A DNA stretch of 64,000 bases from JACMLX01 sp040384325 (GCA_040384325.1 JAZKJL010000005.1:868001-932000), one strand, 5' to 3'; positions 1 through 9,401 are shown, counted from the stretch's first letter. A program made the numbers and translations. Notes: generated by a model not told the origin, from the letters alone.

Positions 1-786
1 TGACAGTCCGCCCTGCAGCGCCTCCAGCGCCGCCGGCACCGGAGTGCGACAGGCCATGCCGTCGGCGATGCGTGTGGTGGCCGGCAGTGAGACCGCCTCA
101 CCGCGCTCCAGCGATCGTGCGTAGGCCGGTGCCTCGGTGCTCACCACACCCACCACGTCGGCGCGGTGGCGCAACGCATCGCGGGCTGCGATGACGCCGC
201 AGGCGCCCGATCCGAGTCCGATCGGCACGTAGACCGTCTCGATGTCGGGAGATGCGCGCAGCAGTTCGAGCGCGTAGGTGCCGACGCCGCTCACGAGGTG
301 CGTGTGATAACTGGGCAGCCGGTGCCAGCCGCGCTCCTCGGCGATGCGATCGGCCAGCTCCACGCTGTCCTGGAAGTCGTCGCCACCTTCCACCAGCTCC
401 ACGCCGAGGGCGCGCATGGCGGCGTTCTTCTCGGTGCTGTTGCCGTGGGGCACCACCACGCAGGCGCGGATGCCGGCCCGTTGCGCGGCGTAGCCAACCG
501 ATTGCCCATGATTGCCGCGCGTCGCGGTGACCACACCCGAGACGTCGGGCTGCGTGCGACGCAGCCAGTCGAAGTACACCAACCCACCGCGCACCTTGAA
601 GGCGCCGACCGGCGTGTGGTTCTCATGTTTCACCCAGCAGCGTGCGCCAAGTCGCGTCTCGAGCAGTGGCCAGCGGTACTGCGGCGTCGGCGGAAACGAC
701 GCGTGCACCAGCGCGGCGGCCGCGTCGAGATCGGCCAGCGTGGGCAGGGCGTGCGCGAGGTGCGCAGTGCCGGGATGATGGGTCAT
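1..786 (-). CDS. PLP-dependent threonine/serine dehydratase family protein (C-terminus cut by window edge)
   Basis: Reading the minus strand from the ATG at 786 gives 262 codons without a stop to the window edge, so the C-terminus is missing. The fold-type II PLP signature is clear: the Schiff-base lysine lies in HTPVGAFKVRGG near residue 57, the asparagine loop is RGNHGQS near residue 88, and the glycine-rich phosphate loop is GLGSGACG near residue 183. The family deaminates L-threonine or L-serine to 2-oxo acids, although some members are racemases or other beta-replacing enzymes. No ACT regulatory domain is visible, but it could lie beyond the edge. It starts 8 nt after the SCP2-like gene, so the flippase-like, SCP2-like and dehydratase genes probably form one minus-strand operon. 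Family is firm; exact substrate is not. Confidence 0.85.
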   Translation of the reverse strand, partial: MTHHPGTAHLAHALPTLADLDAAAALVHASFPPTPQYRWPLLETRLGARCWVKHENHTPVGAFKVRGGLVYFDWLRRTQPDVSGVVTATRGNHGQSVGYAAQRAGIRACVVVPHGNSTEKNAAMRALGVELVEGGDDFQDSVELADRIAEERGWHRLPSYHTHLVSGVGTYALELLRASPDIETVYVPIGLGSGACGVIAARDALRHRADVVGVVSTEAPAYARSLERGEAVSLPATTRIADGMACRTPVPAALEALQGGLS

Positions 787-794
787 CCCGAACT

Positions 795-1217
795 CTAACC
801 CGCCGCCGCCTCCGGCCAGTGCGTCTCGATCTGCCGGGCGCATTCCAGCAGTGCCTTGGCGCCGCGCGCATGGAGCATCAGGGTGGCCAGCGAGCCGCGC
901 GTGAGGCGCACGGTGCCCCGCACCACCGCAGCCAGCGGATCGGTATTGCCGCCCACGATCTCCTTCCATGTCGCCAAGTCGGCCGAGAGCACGAACGGCG
1001 CCGACACCGCCGTCGGCGGGAGTGCGTCGGCACTGAGGCAGGTGCCCGCCTGCAGGTTCACTTGCACCGCCGCGCCATCGTCGACGCCGGCGCCCGGCTC
1101 GACCACCAGCGCCACCGGGTTGGTCCAGCCGCGCGCCGCGTCGCGGTAGGTGGCATCGCGGTTGACGACCGCCAGCAGCGCATCGGCCCAGGCGGTGGAG
1201 AAGGCGGGAATGGGCAT
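795..1217 (-). CDS. SCP2 sterol-binding-like domain protein
   Basis: This is a 140-residue soluble protein starting at the ATG at 1217. Its pattern resembles the SCP2 sterol-carrier fold: an amphipathic N-terminal helix, a central beta sheet, and a C-terminal segment around GTVRLTRGSLATLMLHARGAKALLECAR, where SCP2 domains usually have a hydrophobic lipid-facing helix. It has no signal peptide or membrane segment. In bacteria such single-domain proteins are thought to bind lipids or acyl groups, but no activity can be read from the sequence. It lies 13 nt after the flippase-like gene and 8 nt before the dehydratase, so it is probably co-transcribed with both. The lipid-transport neighbour upstream fits a lipid-binding role, which remains an inference. 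Confidence 0.6.
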   Translation of the reverse strand: MPIPAFSTAWADALLAVVNRDATYRDAARGWTNPVALVVEPGAGVDDGAAVQVNLQAGTCLSADALPPTAVSAPFVLSADLATWKEIVGGNTDPLAAVVRGTVRLTRGSLATLMLHARGAKALLECARQIETHWPEAAAG

Positions 1218-1230
1218 CGTTCGGTGGCGG

Positions 1231-2274
1231 TCAGTCGGTGATCGAGATCGGCGGCGGGCTGGGCACGTCGGGATCGGTGGTGGTGATGCTCTCTTTCGAA
1301 CGCAGGGCGCGCATCACGGTGCCACCGGCGATCAGCGCGCCGACCAGGATGTAGAGGTAGATGGTGTAGAACCGCCACCAGACCAGCGACGCGCCGAAGA
1401 TCTCGGGCGGGATCACGTTGCCGAGCGTCTGCTTGAAGACCAGTTCGACCGCGCCACCGCCGCCGGGCGCCGGCACCACCGCGGCGCCGTACTGCATGGC
1501 CAGGGGCCAGGCGACCAGCGGCGCGATCGGCGTCTGGGGTGCGACGAACAGCACCAGGCCGGGCAGGATGCAGAGCCGTCCGATGACGTGGAAGGCGGAG
1601 GCGAGGAACGACGCCACCATCCAACCAGGCTTGGCGTGCTTGAGTGCCGCGACACTGGTGCGAAGCTGTCGCAATGCTTTCTGGATGACACGCCAGCGAC
1701 CTGAGTTCAGCCCGATCCGCGGCGCCCAGCTCGGCGCCGGCCCGTTGGCGTTCTTCTTCGACAAGGCCAGCCCGACCAGCGAGATCGCCAGCACCGTCAT
1801 CGCATAGGTGGCGATCACCAGCAGCACGCTGGTCACCGCCCGGTCGGTGCCCGGAAACAGCAGCGCGATCAGCAGCGCCACGGTCGCCAACGACAGCACC
1901 TCGAGCACGATCTCGGCCCACAACACCATCACGATCCCGCCCAGCGGCGTCTTCGCCTCGGCCATGATCAGGAATCGCGCCGGCTCGGCCCCGGACCGCG
2001 AGGGCGTGACCGAGGCGCCGAAGTCGCCGCCCAGGCAGACCCGGAACGCCGTGCCCACCGTCAGCGGCACGTCCAGCGCCTTCGCACTCCACGTCAGCTT
2101 GAACGCGCGCAGGGTCACCTCGGCCACCGCCCCACCGAGCGCTACCAGATGGGCCAGCAACGGCAGCGTCAGCCGCCCGCCGCCCGCAGGCCAGCTCGAC
2201 CAGACGATCCACGCCGATGCGCCGATTGCGGCAGCGAACGACAGGATGGTGAGGAGCCAGCGCTTGGGGGTCAC
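1231..2274 (-). CDS. Flippase-like integral membrane protein (UPF0104 / lysylphosphatidylglycerol synthase TM family)
   Basis: This is a polytopic membrane protein with about eight hydrophobic segments. It contains the family pattern around FGASVTPSRSGAEPARFLIM near residue 85, which corresponds to the 'TP.r.Ge..r' motif of the AglD/UPF0104 group. Members move lipid-linked or aminoacylated lipids across membranes or form the membrane half of MprF. No aminoacyl-transferase domain is attached here. The longest frame starts with TTG at 2322, but its first 16 residues look non-coding, so the GTG at 2274, giving KRWLL just before the first membrane helix, is preferred. It heads the apparent three-gene operon with the SCP2-like and dehydratase genes. 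Substrate unknown. Confidence 0.7.
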   Translation of the reverse strand: MTPKRWLLTILSFAAAIGASAWIVWSSWPAGGGRLTLPLLAHLVALGGAVAEVTLRAFKLTWSAKALDVPLTVGTAFRVCLGGDFGASVTPSRSGAEPARFLIMAEAKTPLGGIVMVLWAEIVLEVLSLATVALLIALLFPGTDRAVTSVLLVIATYAMTVLAISLVGLALSKKNANGPAPSWAPRIGLNSGRWRVIQKALRQLRTSVAALKHAKPGWMVASFLASAFHVIGRLCILPGLVLFVAPQTPIAPLVAWPLAMQYGAAVVPAPGGGGAVELVFKQTLGNVIPPEIFGASLVWWRFYTIYLYILVGALIAGGTVMRALRSKESITTTDPDVPSPPPISITD

Positions 2275-2508
2275 GTATGCCGGGTGGGACGGAGCGGGGA
2301 GGGGTACGACACAGCCGGTCAAGCTACCCCGAAACGGGAAAACCGACCACGACGCTGCGACGCCGCACGACGGATGAAGCGTGTCGATGATCTGGAAGTG
2401 TCGGACGGGCGACGGCGTGAATTCGATTCACCGCGACGCAGCGACGCCCGCCCCGGTGATCCGGAACGGGCGTCGAGTGCTACGTGGCGCCGACCGGCGC
2501 CGGATGGC

Positions 2509-5085
2509 TCACTTCGGGTCGAGCATCTTCCGGATCTGGTCCCGCGCATCTTCGAGGTGCGCGCGGGAGGTGCGATCGGCGGTGCGGGCCGACGCGGTGG
2601 CCAACTCGCGGGAGAGATCGCTCATCTCCGCGCGTAGCAGGCCGCGGAAGTCGGCCAGTGCACGCGCCGACGGACCAGCCTGCCCGAAGGCGGCCAGCGC
2701 CGCGTTGGGCGCGGGCGGGTTGATCTTCGACGCCATCGCGTCGAGGTACACGCGCTGCAGGCGACGACGATACGCGTCGATCGGCCTGGCCGAATAGATC
2801 TCGCTCCAGAGCCCGCGACGCAGGTCGGTCAGCATCGCCGGCAGCGTGTAGCGATCGCCATTGCCCGGCATCGCATCGAGCTCGATCATGCGCACCAGGC
2901 GGTCGTTCGCCACCACCGACGCCAGCACCGCCGCCTGCGCGTTGCCGATGCGATCGATGCTGCCGGCCGACTCGATCTTCCGCAGCACCGAGGGATCGAT
3001 CAGCCACATCGGCGTCGCGAACGCATTGTCCTGCAGGAACTTCATCGCCGCACGCTGGCGCACACCCGGCACCGGCGCCCACACGTCACCCTTCTGCGTG
3101 TTGGCCTTGGCCTGCTTGTTCTCGCCGCCGATGATGCGTGCGACGTGACCGAGCTCGGTGCGCCACTGCCCGACGATGCTGCCGTACACCTCGGCCAGCT
3201 CGCCGTAATCCTCGCCCGGGATCGACGTGCCGACCTTCTCCACCAGCGGCATCGTGCGCTTCAGGTTCCGGATGCCGTACTCGGTGGAGCGCACCGCGTC
3301 GGCATCACCGATGGCCTCGCTCACCTCGCCCGGATCGGCGCCCTGCTGGCCGCGATCGTCGGCGCTGCGATACCACGGGATGGTGTCCTGCATGCGCGCC
3401 CACGCATCCAGCGTCGGCTTCTCGGCTTCCGGCGTGGCGGCCGATGGGATCGGCGTGTAGCCCCACTTCACGGCATAGGTGTCGTAGGTGCCGACCTTCG
3501 GCACCAGGTTCGCCACCGCGATGTTGTCCTCAGGCTGCGCGACATAGTGGAAGCGCGCGTAGTCCATCAGCGACGGCGCGTATCCCATGCGCTTCACGAA
3601 GTCCGCGTTTCGGATGCTGTCCACCGGGTACATCGAGCTCGCCTTCATGTTGTGCGGGAAGCCGAGCGTGTGGCCGACTTCGTGCGCGACGATGAACTGC
3701 ACCAGCCGTCCCATCAGCGAATCGGGATACTGGAGGTTGTGCGAGCGCGTGTCGAGGTGGCCGACCTGCGAGAAGTACCAGTTGCGGGCCAGCGTCATCG
3801 AGTTGTGGTACATCTGCACGTCGGCGTCGAGGATCTCGCCGGTGCGCGGGTCCACGGTGCTCGGCCCGACGGCGTTCTGCACCGGCGACGGCAGCCAGCG
3901 CACCATCGAGACGCTGGCATCCTCACCGCTGAATTCGGGATCGTTCGGCGCGTCCTTGGCCACGATGCCGTTGCGGAAGCCGGCCTGCTCGAACGCCGGC
4001 TGCCACTCCTCGATGCCCTTCTTCACCCACGGCTGCAGCCAGAGCGGCGTGGCCGGGTCCACGTAGTACGTGATCGGCTTCACCGGCTCGCTGATGGCGG
4101 CGCTGGGATCCTTCTTCACCAGGCGCCAGCGGTTGATGAACACGCGATCCGGCACCCGCTGCTGCGACGAACCGAAGTCCTGCGCGGCGGTGCGGAACCA
4201 GATCACGCGCTCGTCCCAGTAGCGCGGCTTCATCGGCTCGTCAGGCAACTTGACGATCGAGAAGTGGTACAGCTCAGTGGTGGCGCCGGCCGGTGCGCCG
4301 CCGAATCCAGCCGGAGCGGCACCGGGCGTCGGTGCCGCGGTGAAGGTCTGCGACGCCTCGATCTCGACGTTGTTCGTGAACGCCACTGCGCGCTCGATGA
4401 ACGAGCGTGACGGATCGACGGCCACACGCGCACCGAGGGCGGTCAGTTCCTGCACACCACCGGTGAACATGCGCGACACGTCGATCACGGCCGCGCTGTC
4501 GGCGCCGTACGACTCGACGTTGAACGCCGCGATGATCGGGTAGTACTGGATGATCGGCATCGCGCGATTGATGCGATTGGCCGTGTCGCTGCTCACGTTG
4601 CGGTAGTTCACCGCGCGCACCAGCACCCGGTTCTCGCGGCGCTCGAAGCGCAGCAACGCGTTGTTGCCGATGGTGCCGCGGATGCCGATGCCGGCCGGCG
4701 TGCCCTTGAGGGTCGCGACCATCATCATGTCCTTGCCGAGTTCCTTCGCCGGGATCTCGAAGAACAGTCGGCTGCCGACGATGTGCGTGCTGAACAAGCC
4801 CTTGCGGGTGCGGGCGCGGGCGGTGATCACCGTGCCGTACGGCCGCGGATTGGGTTCACCAGGCTGCGCACCACCGGCACCGCCGGGTCCTGCGGCACTG
4901 GCCGGCGTGGGCACACCGGTGCCCGGCGTGCCGGGCACGCCACCACCGGGCGCCTGCGCGCCGTTCGTCGGGCGCGTATTCGGCGCCGGGGTTGGTGCGG
5001 TGGTCGGCTTGGTCGAGCAGCCGGCGACACCCGCCAGCGCCACGACGGCAGCGCCGCGTGCGGCAAGGATGGAAAGACGGGACAT
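2509..5085 (-). CDS. Zinc-dependent metalloprotease lipoprotein (DUF5117/DUF5118-type)
   Basis: This 858-residue protein starts at the ATG at 5085. A longer frame to 5229 only adds arginine-rich residues, whereas this start gives a lipoprotein signal ending VVALAGVAGC. A Pro/Thr/Gly-rich linker follows the lipobox. The active site is HEVGHTLGFPHN near residue 465, an extended HExxHxxGxxH zinc motif of the metzincin type. The rest matches the large secreted metalloproteases that carry DUF5117, DUF5118 and DUF4953 and are common in Bacteroidota and Gemmatimonadota. It should act at the outer face of a membrane and hydrolyse peptides. No methionine-turn assignment was attempted and substrates are unknown. 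The gene stands alone; its 5' flank holds a degenerate inverted repeat. Confidence 0.85.
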   Translation of the reverse strand: MSRLSILAARGAAVVALAGVAGCSTKPTTAPTPAPNTRPTNGAQAPGGGVPGTPGTGVPTPASAAGPGGAGGAQPGEPNPRPYGTVITARARTRKGLFSTHIVGSRLFFEIPAKELGKDMMMVATLKGTPAGIGIRGTIGNNALLRFERRENRVLVRAVNYRNVSSDTANRINRAMPIIQYYPIIAAFNVESYGADSAAVIDVSRMFTGGVQELTALGARVAVDPSRSFIERAVAFTNNVEIEASQTFTAAPTPGAAPAGFGGAPAGATTELYHFSIVKLPDEPMKPRYWDERVIWFRTAAQDFGSSQQRVPDRVFINRWRLVKKDPSAAISEPVKPITYYVDPATPLWLQPWVKKGIEEWQPAFEQAGFRNGIVAKDAPNDPEFSGEDASVSMVRWLPSPVQNAVGPSTVDPRTGEILDADVQMYHNSMTLARNWYFSQVGHLDTRSHNLQYPDSLMGRLVQFIVAHEVGHTLGFPHNMKASSMYPVDSIRNADFVKRMGYAPSLMDYARFHYVAQPEDNIAVANLVPKVGTYDTYAVKWGYTPIPSAATPEAEKPTLDAWARMQDTIPWYRSADDRGQQGADPGEVSEAIGDADAVRSTEYGIRNLKRTMPLVEKVGTSIPGEDYGELAEVYGSIVGQWRTELGHVARIIGGENKQAKANTQKGDVWAPVPGVRQRAAMKFLQDNAFATPMWLIDPSVLRKIESAGSIDRIGNAQAAVLASVVANDRLVRMIELDAMPGNGDRYTLPAMLTDLRRGLWSEIYSARPIDAYRRRLQRVYLDAMASKINPPAPNAALAAFGQAGPSARALADFRGLLRAEMSDLSRELATASARTADRTSRAHLEDARDQIRKMLDPK

Positions 5086-5299
5086 GTCCAGGGGGTGCGG
5101 ATGAAGGCGAGCGCAACAACGGCGCAGGACAACATTACGCACCAACGCGGACCGATGCTGCCGATCTCGCCGCAAACCGCTGTTCCGTGTCGGACTGCGA
5201 CAGCATCGGAACGTCCTGCCCCGTCGCACCGTTCATTTGCTCGCTCATTTCTGCGCGAGCGTCCGGCGCAGCCGCGATCGAGCCGACTTTTCTGCACTC

Positions 5300-5511
5300 G
5301 AACAGCAACGGCAACGGCTTATCGCAGAAGAGCGCACAGCCGCAGAACGTCACAGCCGCAGAAGATCAACGGCCTTGTTGGGAAACCGCACAACGCCGCT
5401 GATTCCCGACAACGAAAAAGTTTGTGCTGTTTCTTACAAGTTTTTGCTCTTCTGCGGCAGTTCAGTTCTGCGGCAGTTCAGTTCTGCGATCCGCTGTTGC
5501 CGTTGCTGTTC
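5300..5511. repeat. Degenerate inverted repeat, family 1-like
   Basis: The 440-nt space between fabI and the metalloprotease holds a long imperfect palindrome. GAACAGCAACGGCAA at 5300-5314 is exactly complementary to TTGCCGTTGCTGTTC at 5497-5511. Inside this, CGCAGAAGAGC pairs with GCTCTTCTGCG. The right part also holds a short direct repeat, GGCAGTTCAGTTCTGC. The outer CAGCAACGGCAA arms recur beside the other family 1 elements, but the CAAAG core is absent here. No gene is seen in this space. It must also carry the promoter of the metalloprotease, which could not be identified. Confidence 0.6.
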
Positions 5512-5525
5512 CTGTCGCCGCTGCG

Positions 5526-6425
5526 TCAGCCCTGCGTCGCGTTCGCGCCCATGCCCATCGAGTGGTAGCCCTTGTCCACGTAGACGGTGGTGGCGGTGAT
5601 GCCGCGGGCCATGTCGCTGGCGAGGAAGGCGGCGGTGTGGCCGACGTCTTCCGCCGTCAGCGCGTCGGGCAGCGGCGAGTTCTCGGCGCAGTAGGCCACC
5701 ATCTTCTCGATGATGCCGATCGCGCTCGCAGCACGTGAGGCCAGTGGGCCGGCACTGATGGTGTTCACGCGCACGCCCCACTTGCGACCCGCTTCGAACG
5801 CCAGCAGGCGTGTGTCGGATTCCAGTGCGGCCTTCGCACTGCTCATGCCGCCACCGTAACCCGGGATCGCGCGCTCGCTCGCCATGTAGGTCAGCGAGTT
5901 GAACGAACCGCCTGGACGCATCAGCGGGCCGAGTCGCTGCACCAGGCTGACCATCGAGTAGGCGCTGGCGCTGATGGCGGCCAAGTAGCCGCCGCGGGAG
6001 ACTTCCAGCAGCGGCTTCTTCACTTCGGGGCCATTGGCCAGCGAATGCACCACGATGTCGAGTGGCTGCTCGCCGAAGTCGTCGGTCAGGCGCTTCGCGA
6101 GGCCATCGATGCTGAAGTCGCCCAGCTCCTTGTAGCGCTTGTTCTCGCGGATGTCGTCCGGCGCCTGCTCCAGCGTGTCGTAGACCGCGTCCAGCGGGTA
6201 GATGCGCTCGAAGGTCAGCAGCGAGCCGTCGGGCATGCGCCGTGACTCGTCGATCTTCCCGCGCTCGATCAGGTTCAGGAAGATGTTGAGGGCGGGTGGC
6301 CAGGTGGCCACACACACCGAGGCACCCGCGGTGGCCAGCGCCTTGGCGATGGCCCAGCCGAAGCCGTTGTCGTCAGCGACGCCTGCAACCAGCGCGCGCT
6401 TGCCGGAAAGATTGATGGGCAGCAT
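5526..6425 (-). CDS. fabI: Enoyl-[acyl-carrier-protein] reductase (NADH), plant-type FabI
   Basis: This 299-residue short-chain dehydrogenase catalyses the last step of each fatty-acid elongation cycle, reducing enoyl-ACP with NAD(P)H. The nucleotide-binding start is AGVADDNGFGWAIAKAL, and the active-site region is IPGYGGGMSSAKAALESDTR with tyrosine and lysine spaced as in plant enzymes (Y-x7-K, against Y-x6-K in E. coli FabI). ATWPPALNIF and SLANGPEVKKPLLE are also characteristic of the plastid MOD1-type enzyme, and the length exceeds the about 262 residues of E. coli FabI because of the insertion after the first strand. The start is the ATG at 6425. It lies 54 nt downstream of tsaC on the same strand, so co-transcription is possible. 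Confidence 0.95.
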   Translation of the reverse strand: MLPINLSGKRALVAGVADDNGFGWAIAKALATAGASVCVATWPPALNIFLNLIERGKIDESRRMPDGSLLTFERIYPLDAVYDTLEQAPDDIRENKRYKELGDFSIDGLAKRLTDDFGEQPLDIVVHSLANGPEVKKPLLEVSRGGYLAAISASAYSMVSLVQRLGPLMRPGGSFNSLTYMASERAIPGYGGGMSSAKAALESDTRLLAFEAGRKWGVRVNTISAGPLASRAASAIGIIEKMVAYCAENSPLPDALTAEDVGHTAAFLASDMARGITATTVYVDKGYHSMGMGANATQG

Positions 6426-6479
6426 GCCCCAAGCTAAGTGCTCGGCCCCGACCCTCGCACCGCTGGCCGCTCGACGCCG

Positions 6480-7490
6480 TCAGGACACCGCGCGGCGCAG
6501 GCGGTCGCGCACCGCGTCCCAGATCGGCGCGTCGGGCACCTGCTCCACCGCGATCGCCGCCACCCCCGCCGCATCCAGCTCGTGCAGTGCGGCGAAGAGG
6601 AGGCTCGCATACGACTCGGCCCGCGACGGCATCGCGCGCACGATCACGTCGTCGCGGAACGGCAGACCGAAGTCGGAATAGATCACCACCCCGATCCGTG
6701 CGCCGGGCCCACGCAGCGAGTCGATGGTCGTCGCCAGCGCCACCGCATCGCCGGCGGCCACCATGCGCAGGCGCGCGCGGGGCGCATAGTGCCGGTCCAG
6801 CGCACCCGGCGAGCGTCGGGGTTCGTCGGCAGCACGGACCGGTGTGGGGCGCTGCAGCTTCACTCCGAGCACCGATTCCAGAGCCGCCACCGACACGCCG
6901 CCCGGCCGCAGCAGCGTCGGCTGGTCGCCGCTCAGGTCCACCACCGTGCTCTCGATGCCGACCGCGCAGGCTCCGCCGTCCAGCACCACACACTCCACGT
7001 CGGCCAGGCCGCGGCGCACATGTTCGGCCGACGTGGGCGAGAGCTGGTTGCTCTTGTTCGCGCTCGGCGCCGCCACCGGAATCCGCGCCGCGCGCAGCAG
7101 CGCCAAGGCCACCGGGTGCGCCGGCACCCGCACCCCGATCAGCGGCAAGCCGGCAGACACCGTGTCGGGTACGTCGGCCGACTTGGGCAGCACGATGGTG
7201 AGAGGCCCGGGCCAGAACGCCGCCGCCAGCCGGGTGGCCGCCTCCGGCCACTGCGTCACCACCCGTCGCGCCGCGTCGGTGTGCGCCACGTGCACGATGA
7301 TCGGGTTGTACGCCGGTCGGCCCTTGGCGGTATAGATCCGCGCCACCGCGGCCGAATCGAGGGCGTTGGCGCCCAGGCCGTAGACCGTTTCCGTCGGAAA
7401 CGCCACCAGTTCTCCGACGCGCAGCCGGGCGGCGGCGTCGGCGATCACGTCGGGATCGGGGCTGGCTGGGTCGACCGGATGGAGGCGCAT
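6480..7490 (-). CDS. L-threonylcarbamoyladenylate synthase (TsaC/Sua5 type)
   Basis: The protein makes threonylcarbamoyl-AMP from threonine, bicarbonate and ATP for the tRNA t6A37 modification. The YrdC core is visible: VAFPTETVYGLGANA near residue 30, then KGRPAYNPIIVHV and APSANKSNQLSPTSAEHV. The DRHYAPRARL segment and the following 100 residues match the extra C-terminal Sua5 domain, so at 336 residues this is the long Sua5 form and not short TsaC. The ATG at 7490 (MRLHPVDP) is chosen because the longer frame to 7550 adds a serine- and arginine-rich stretch outside the family. It is divergent from the SET gene and upstream of fabI. Confidence 0.92.
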   Translation of the reverse strand: MRLHPVDPASPDPDVIADAAARLRVGELVAFPTETVYGLGANALDSAAVARIYTAKGRPAYNPIIVHVAHTDAARRVVTQWPEAATRLAAAFWPGPLTIVLPKSADVPDTVSAGLPLIGVRVPAHPVALALLRAARIPVAAPSANKSNQLSPTSAEHVRRGLADVECVVLDGGACAVGIESTVVDLSGDQPTLLRPGGVSVAALESVLGVKLQRPTPVRAADEPRRSPGALDRHYAPRARLRMVAAGDAVALATTIDSLRGPGARIGVVIYSDFGLPFRDDVIVRAMPSRAESYASLLFAALHELDAAGVAAIAVEQVPDAPIWDAVRDRLRRAVS

Positions 7491-7710
7491 GGGGAGCGGG
7501 TGGGCGCATCGTCGCGCTGACGGGCTCGACGTCTGCAACTGCCGAGCCACGCCGTAACGTAGCGAGGGCCGGCCGATGCGGTGCAGGTGGCAGCGCTGGC
7601 GGAGGATTGGTCGCCATTTGCCCGCGAATCCCGCGCGTCGCCCGCGATTGCCGGGGCGACTATTCTGCCACGTTCACACCGCGCATCCACCCGTCCTCTT
7701 CACCCGCCCC

Positions 7711-8544
7711 GTGGCTCAACACTTCGCCGGCACCCGATCGCTCGCATTCGTCATCCGTTCCTCGAAGATCCAGGGCATGGGTGCCTTCGCCACCCGTCGC
7801 ATCCGGAAGGGGGAGCGCATCATCGAGTACCTCGGCGAGTGCATCGACGAGGCCGAGTCGGACATCCGGTACCCGGATGACGAGATGGGGCGGCACCACA
7901 CGTTCCTCTTCTCGATCGGTGACGGCTCGCGGGTGCTGGATGCCGGGCCGCTGGATTGGCCGGCCAAGTACATCAATCACTCCTGCGACCCGAACTGCGA
8001 GGCGATCGAGGAAGAGGACGGGCGTGTCTTCATCTCGGCGCTGCGGAAGATCGAGGTCGGCACCGAGCTGCTGTACGACTACGCCTACGAACGCACCGAT
8101 GACCACACCGACGCCGACGAGCAGTTGTACGTGTGCCGGTGCGGGTCGCCGAAGTGCAGAGGGTCGATCCTCGCGCCGCTGACGGCGAAGGATGAGAAGA
8201 AGGCCAAGAAGAAGGAGAAGAAGGAGAAAGCGAAGGCCGAGAAGCGGAAGAAGGACAAGAAGGACAAGAAAAGCCGGGCCGCAGCCGACGCTGCGATGGT
8301 GTCCCCGCCGGCGCCCGAGGTGGTGAGCGCGCCGGCTGCCACGAAGCGGTCGAGGGTGACCAAGGCCGGTAGCAACTCGCGCCGGAAGTCCGGCACCAAA
8401 GCCGGTGCGAAGAAGACATCGACGCGGCGCGGGACGACGACGAAGCGCGGGACCACGACGCGGACGAAGACGAACGTGAAGACGAAGACCCGATCGAAGG
8501 CCGGGACGAAGCGGACGAGGACGGGGTCGAAGGCCGGCGCATGA
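7711..8544 (+). CDS. SET-domain protein lysine methyltransferase with lysine/arginine-rich tail
   Basis: The GTG at 7711 gives 277 residues. Residues 10-135 form a complete SET domain: IQGMGAFATRRIRKGERIIEYLGE, then the pseudoknot motifs YINHSCDPNCEA and GTELLYDYAYE, and a post-SET cysteine cluster CRCGSPKCRG. SET enzymes transfer methyl groups from S-adenosylmethionine to protein lysines. The last 120 residues are a low-complexity basic tail of KKE/KKD blocks followed by TKRTRT and SKAG repeats. It resembles histone H1 or bacterial H1-like tails, so it may bind DNA or be a substrate of its own enzyme. The stop overlaps the next start (ATGA), implying translational coupling with the PAP2 gene. 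Bacterial substrates are not known. Confidence 0.85.
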   Translation: MAQHFAGTRSLAFVIRSSKIQGMGAFATRRIRKGERIIEYLGECIDEAESDIRYPDDEMGRHHTFLFSIGDGSRVLDAGPLDWPAKYINHSCDPNCEAIEEEDGRVFISALRKIEVGTELLYDYAYERTDDHTDADEQLYVCRCGSPKCRGSILAPLTAKDEKKAKKKEKKEKAKAEKRKKDKKDKKSRAAADAAMVSPPAPEVVSAPAATKRSRVTKAGSNSRRKSGTKAGAKKTSTRRGTTTKRGTTTRTKTNVKTKTRSKAGTKRTRTGSKAGA

Positions 8545-9395
8545 TCCGGCCGCCGGTGCGCCGCGTGCTGCCGCGCACGACGGCGGTGCTGTCGCTGCTG
8601 CTCGGATCGATGTCGTGCGGCACCTTCCTCAAGGCGCAGCCGCTGGTGTCATCGCCGACATTCGCCGTTTCTCCCGCTGCGTCGGCGCCGTTCCTCACCT
8701 CGGCGCGCCACGCGCTGCATGGCGGCATCGGGTGGCGTGCGGCTGACGGCTGGAAGCTCGGCGGCATGGCGGTGTTGGCGGGCGTGGTCGCCACCGCCGA
8801 TCGGCGCGGCGATGCGTGGGCACGTCGTGCCGGAGTGCAGGAGAACGGCACCCTGGACGCGCTGGCTGCCGCCGGCGACGCGGGAGGCACGTGGGGCGCG
8901 ATCGGCGTCGGGCCGGCCGCCTGGGTGCTGGGCCGAGCGCGTGGCGACTCCGGCACGGCAATGCTCGGCCTCCGCACCACCGAGGCGGTGGTGCTCACCG
9001 GTGCGACGATCGCGGTGATCAAGGCGATCGCGGGGCGCACGCGTCCCTTCGCCAGCGCCGACCAGAGTCCGACGCACTGGGACTTGTTCGGCGGGCGTCG
9101 CAGTGACAGCACCCGCAGCTTCGTCTCAGCGCATGCCGGGATGTCGGCCGCGGCGGCGGTCACGCTGGCCGCGGAGTGGCGTCGGCAGGGGCGGCACGGC
9201 TGGCGCACGGTCGGGCCGCCCATGGTTTATGCGCTGGCGGGCGTGGTGGCGGGGAGTCGCGTGCGAGACCGACAGCATTGGCTGTCCGACGTCGTCGCCG
9301 GTGCCGCCGTCGGCACGCTGGGCGCACTCGCGGTGCGACGCTGGCACGACGCGCATCCGCGCAGCCTGGTTGATCGCCTGTTGCTCGCGCACTGA
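8541..9395 (+). CDS. PAP2-superfamily membrane phosphatase
   Basis: This 284-residue protein has an N-terminal signal or anchor and several hydrophobic helices. The three PAP2 motifs are present in order: KAIAGRTRP (K-x6-RP) near residue 158, FVSAHAG near residue 195 in place of the usual PSGH, and SRVRDRQHWLSD (SR-x5-H-x3-D) near residue 238. The catalytic histidines and arginines are kept even though the middle motif is changed. The family removes phosphate from lipid phosphates such as phosphatidate or undecaprenyl diphosphate, or carries out related haloperoxidase chemistry. Its ATG overlaps the stop of the SET gene by four bases. A functional link between the two is not obvious. Confidence 0.85.
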   Translation: MIRPPVRRVLPRTTAVLSLLLGSMSCGTFLKAQPLVSSPTFAVSPAASAPFLTSARHALHGGIGWRAADGWKLGGMAVLAGVVATADRRGDAWARRAGVQENGTLDALAAAGDAGGTWGAIGVGPAAWVLGRARGDSGTAMLGLRTTEAVVLTGATIAVIKAIAGRTRPFASADQSPTHWDLFGGRRSDSTRSFVSAHAGMSAAAAVTLAAEWRRQGRHGWRTVGPPMVYALAGVVAGSRVRDRQHWLSDVVAGAAVGTLGALAVRRWHDAHPRSLVDRLLLAH

Positions 9396-9401
9396 CCGAC
9401 C

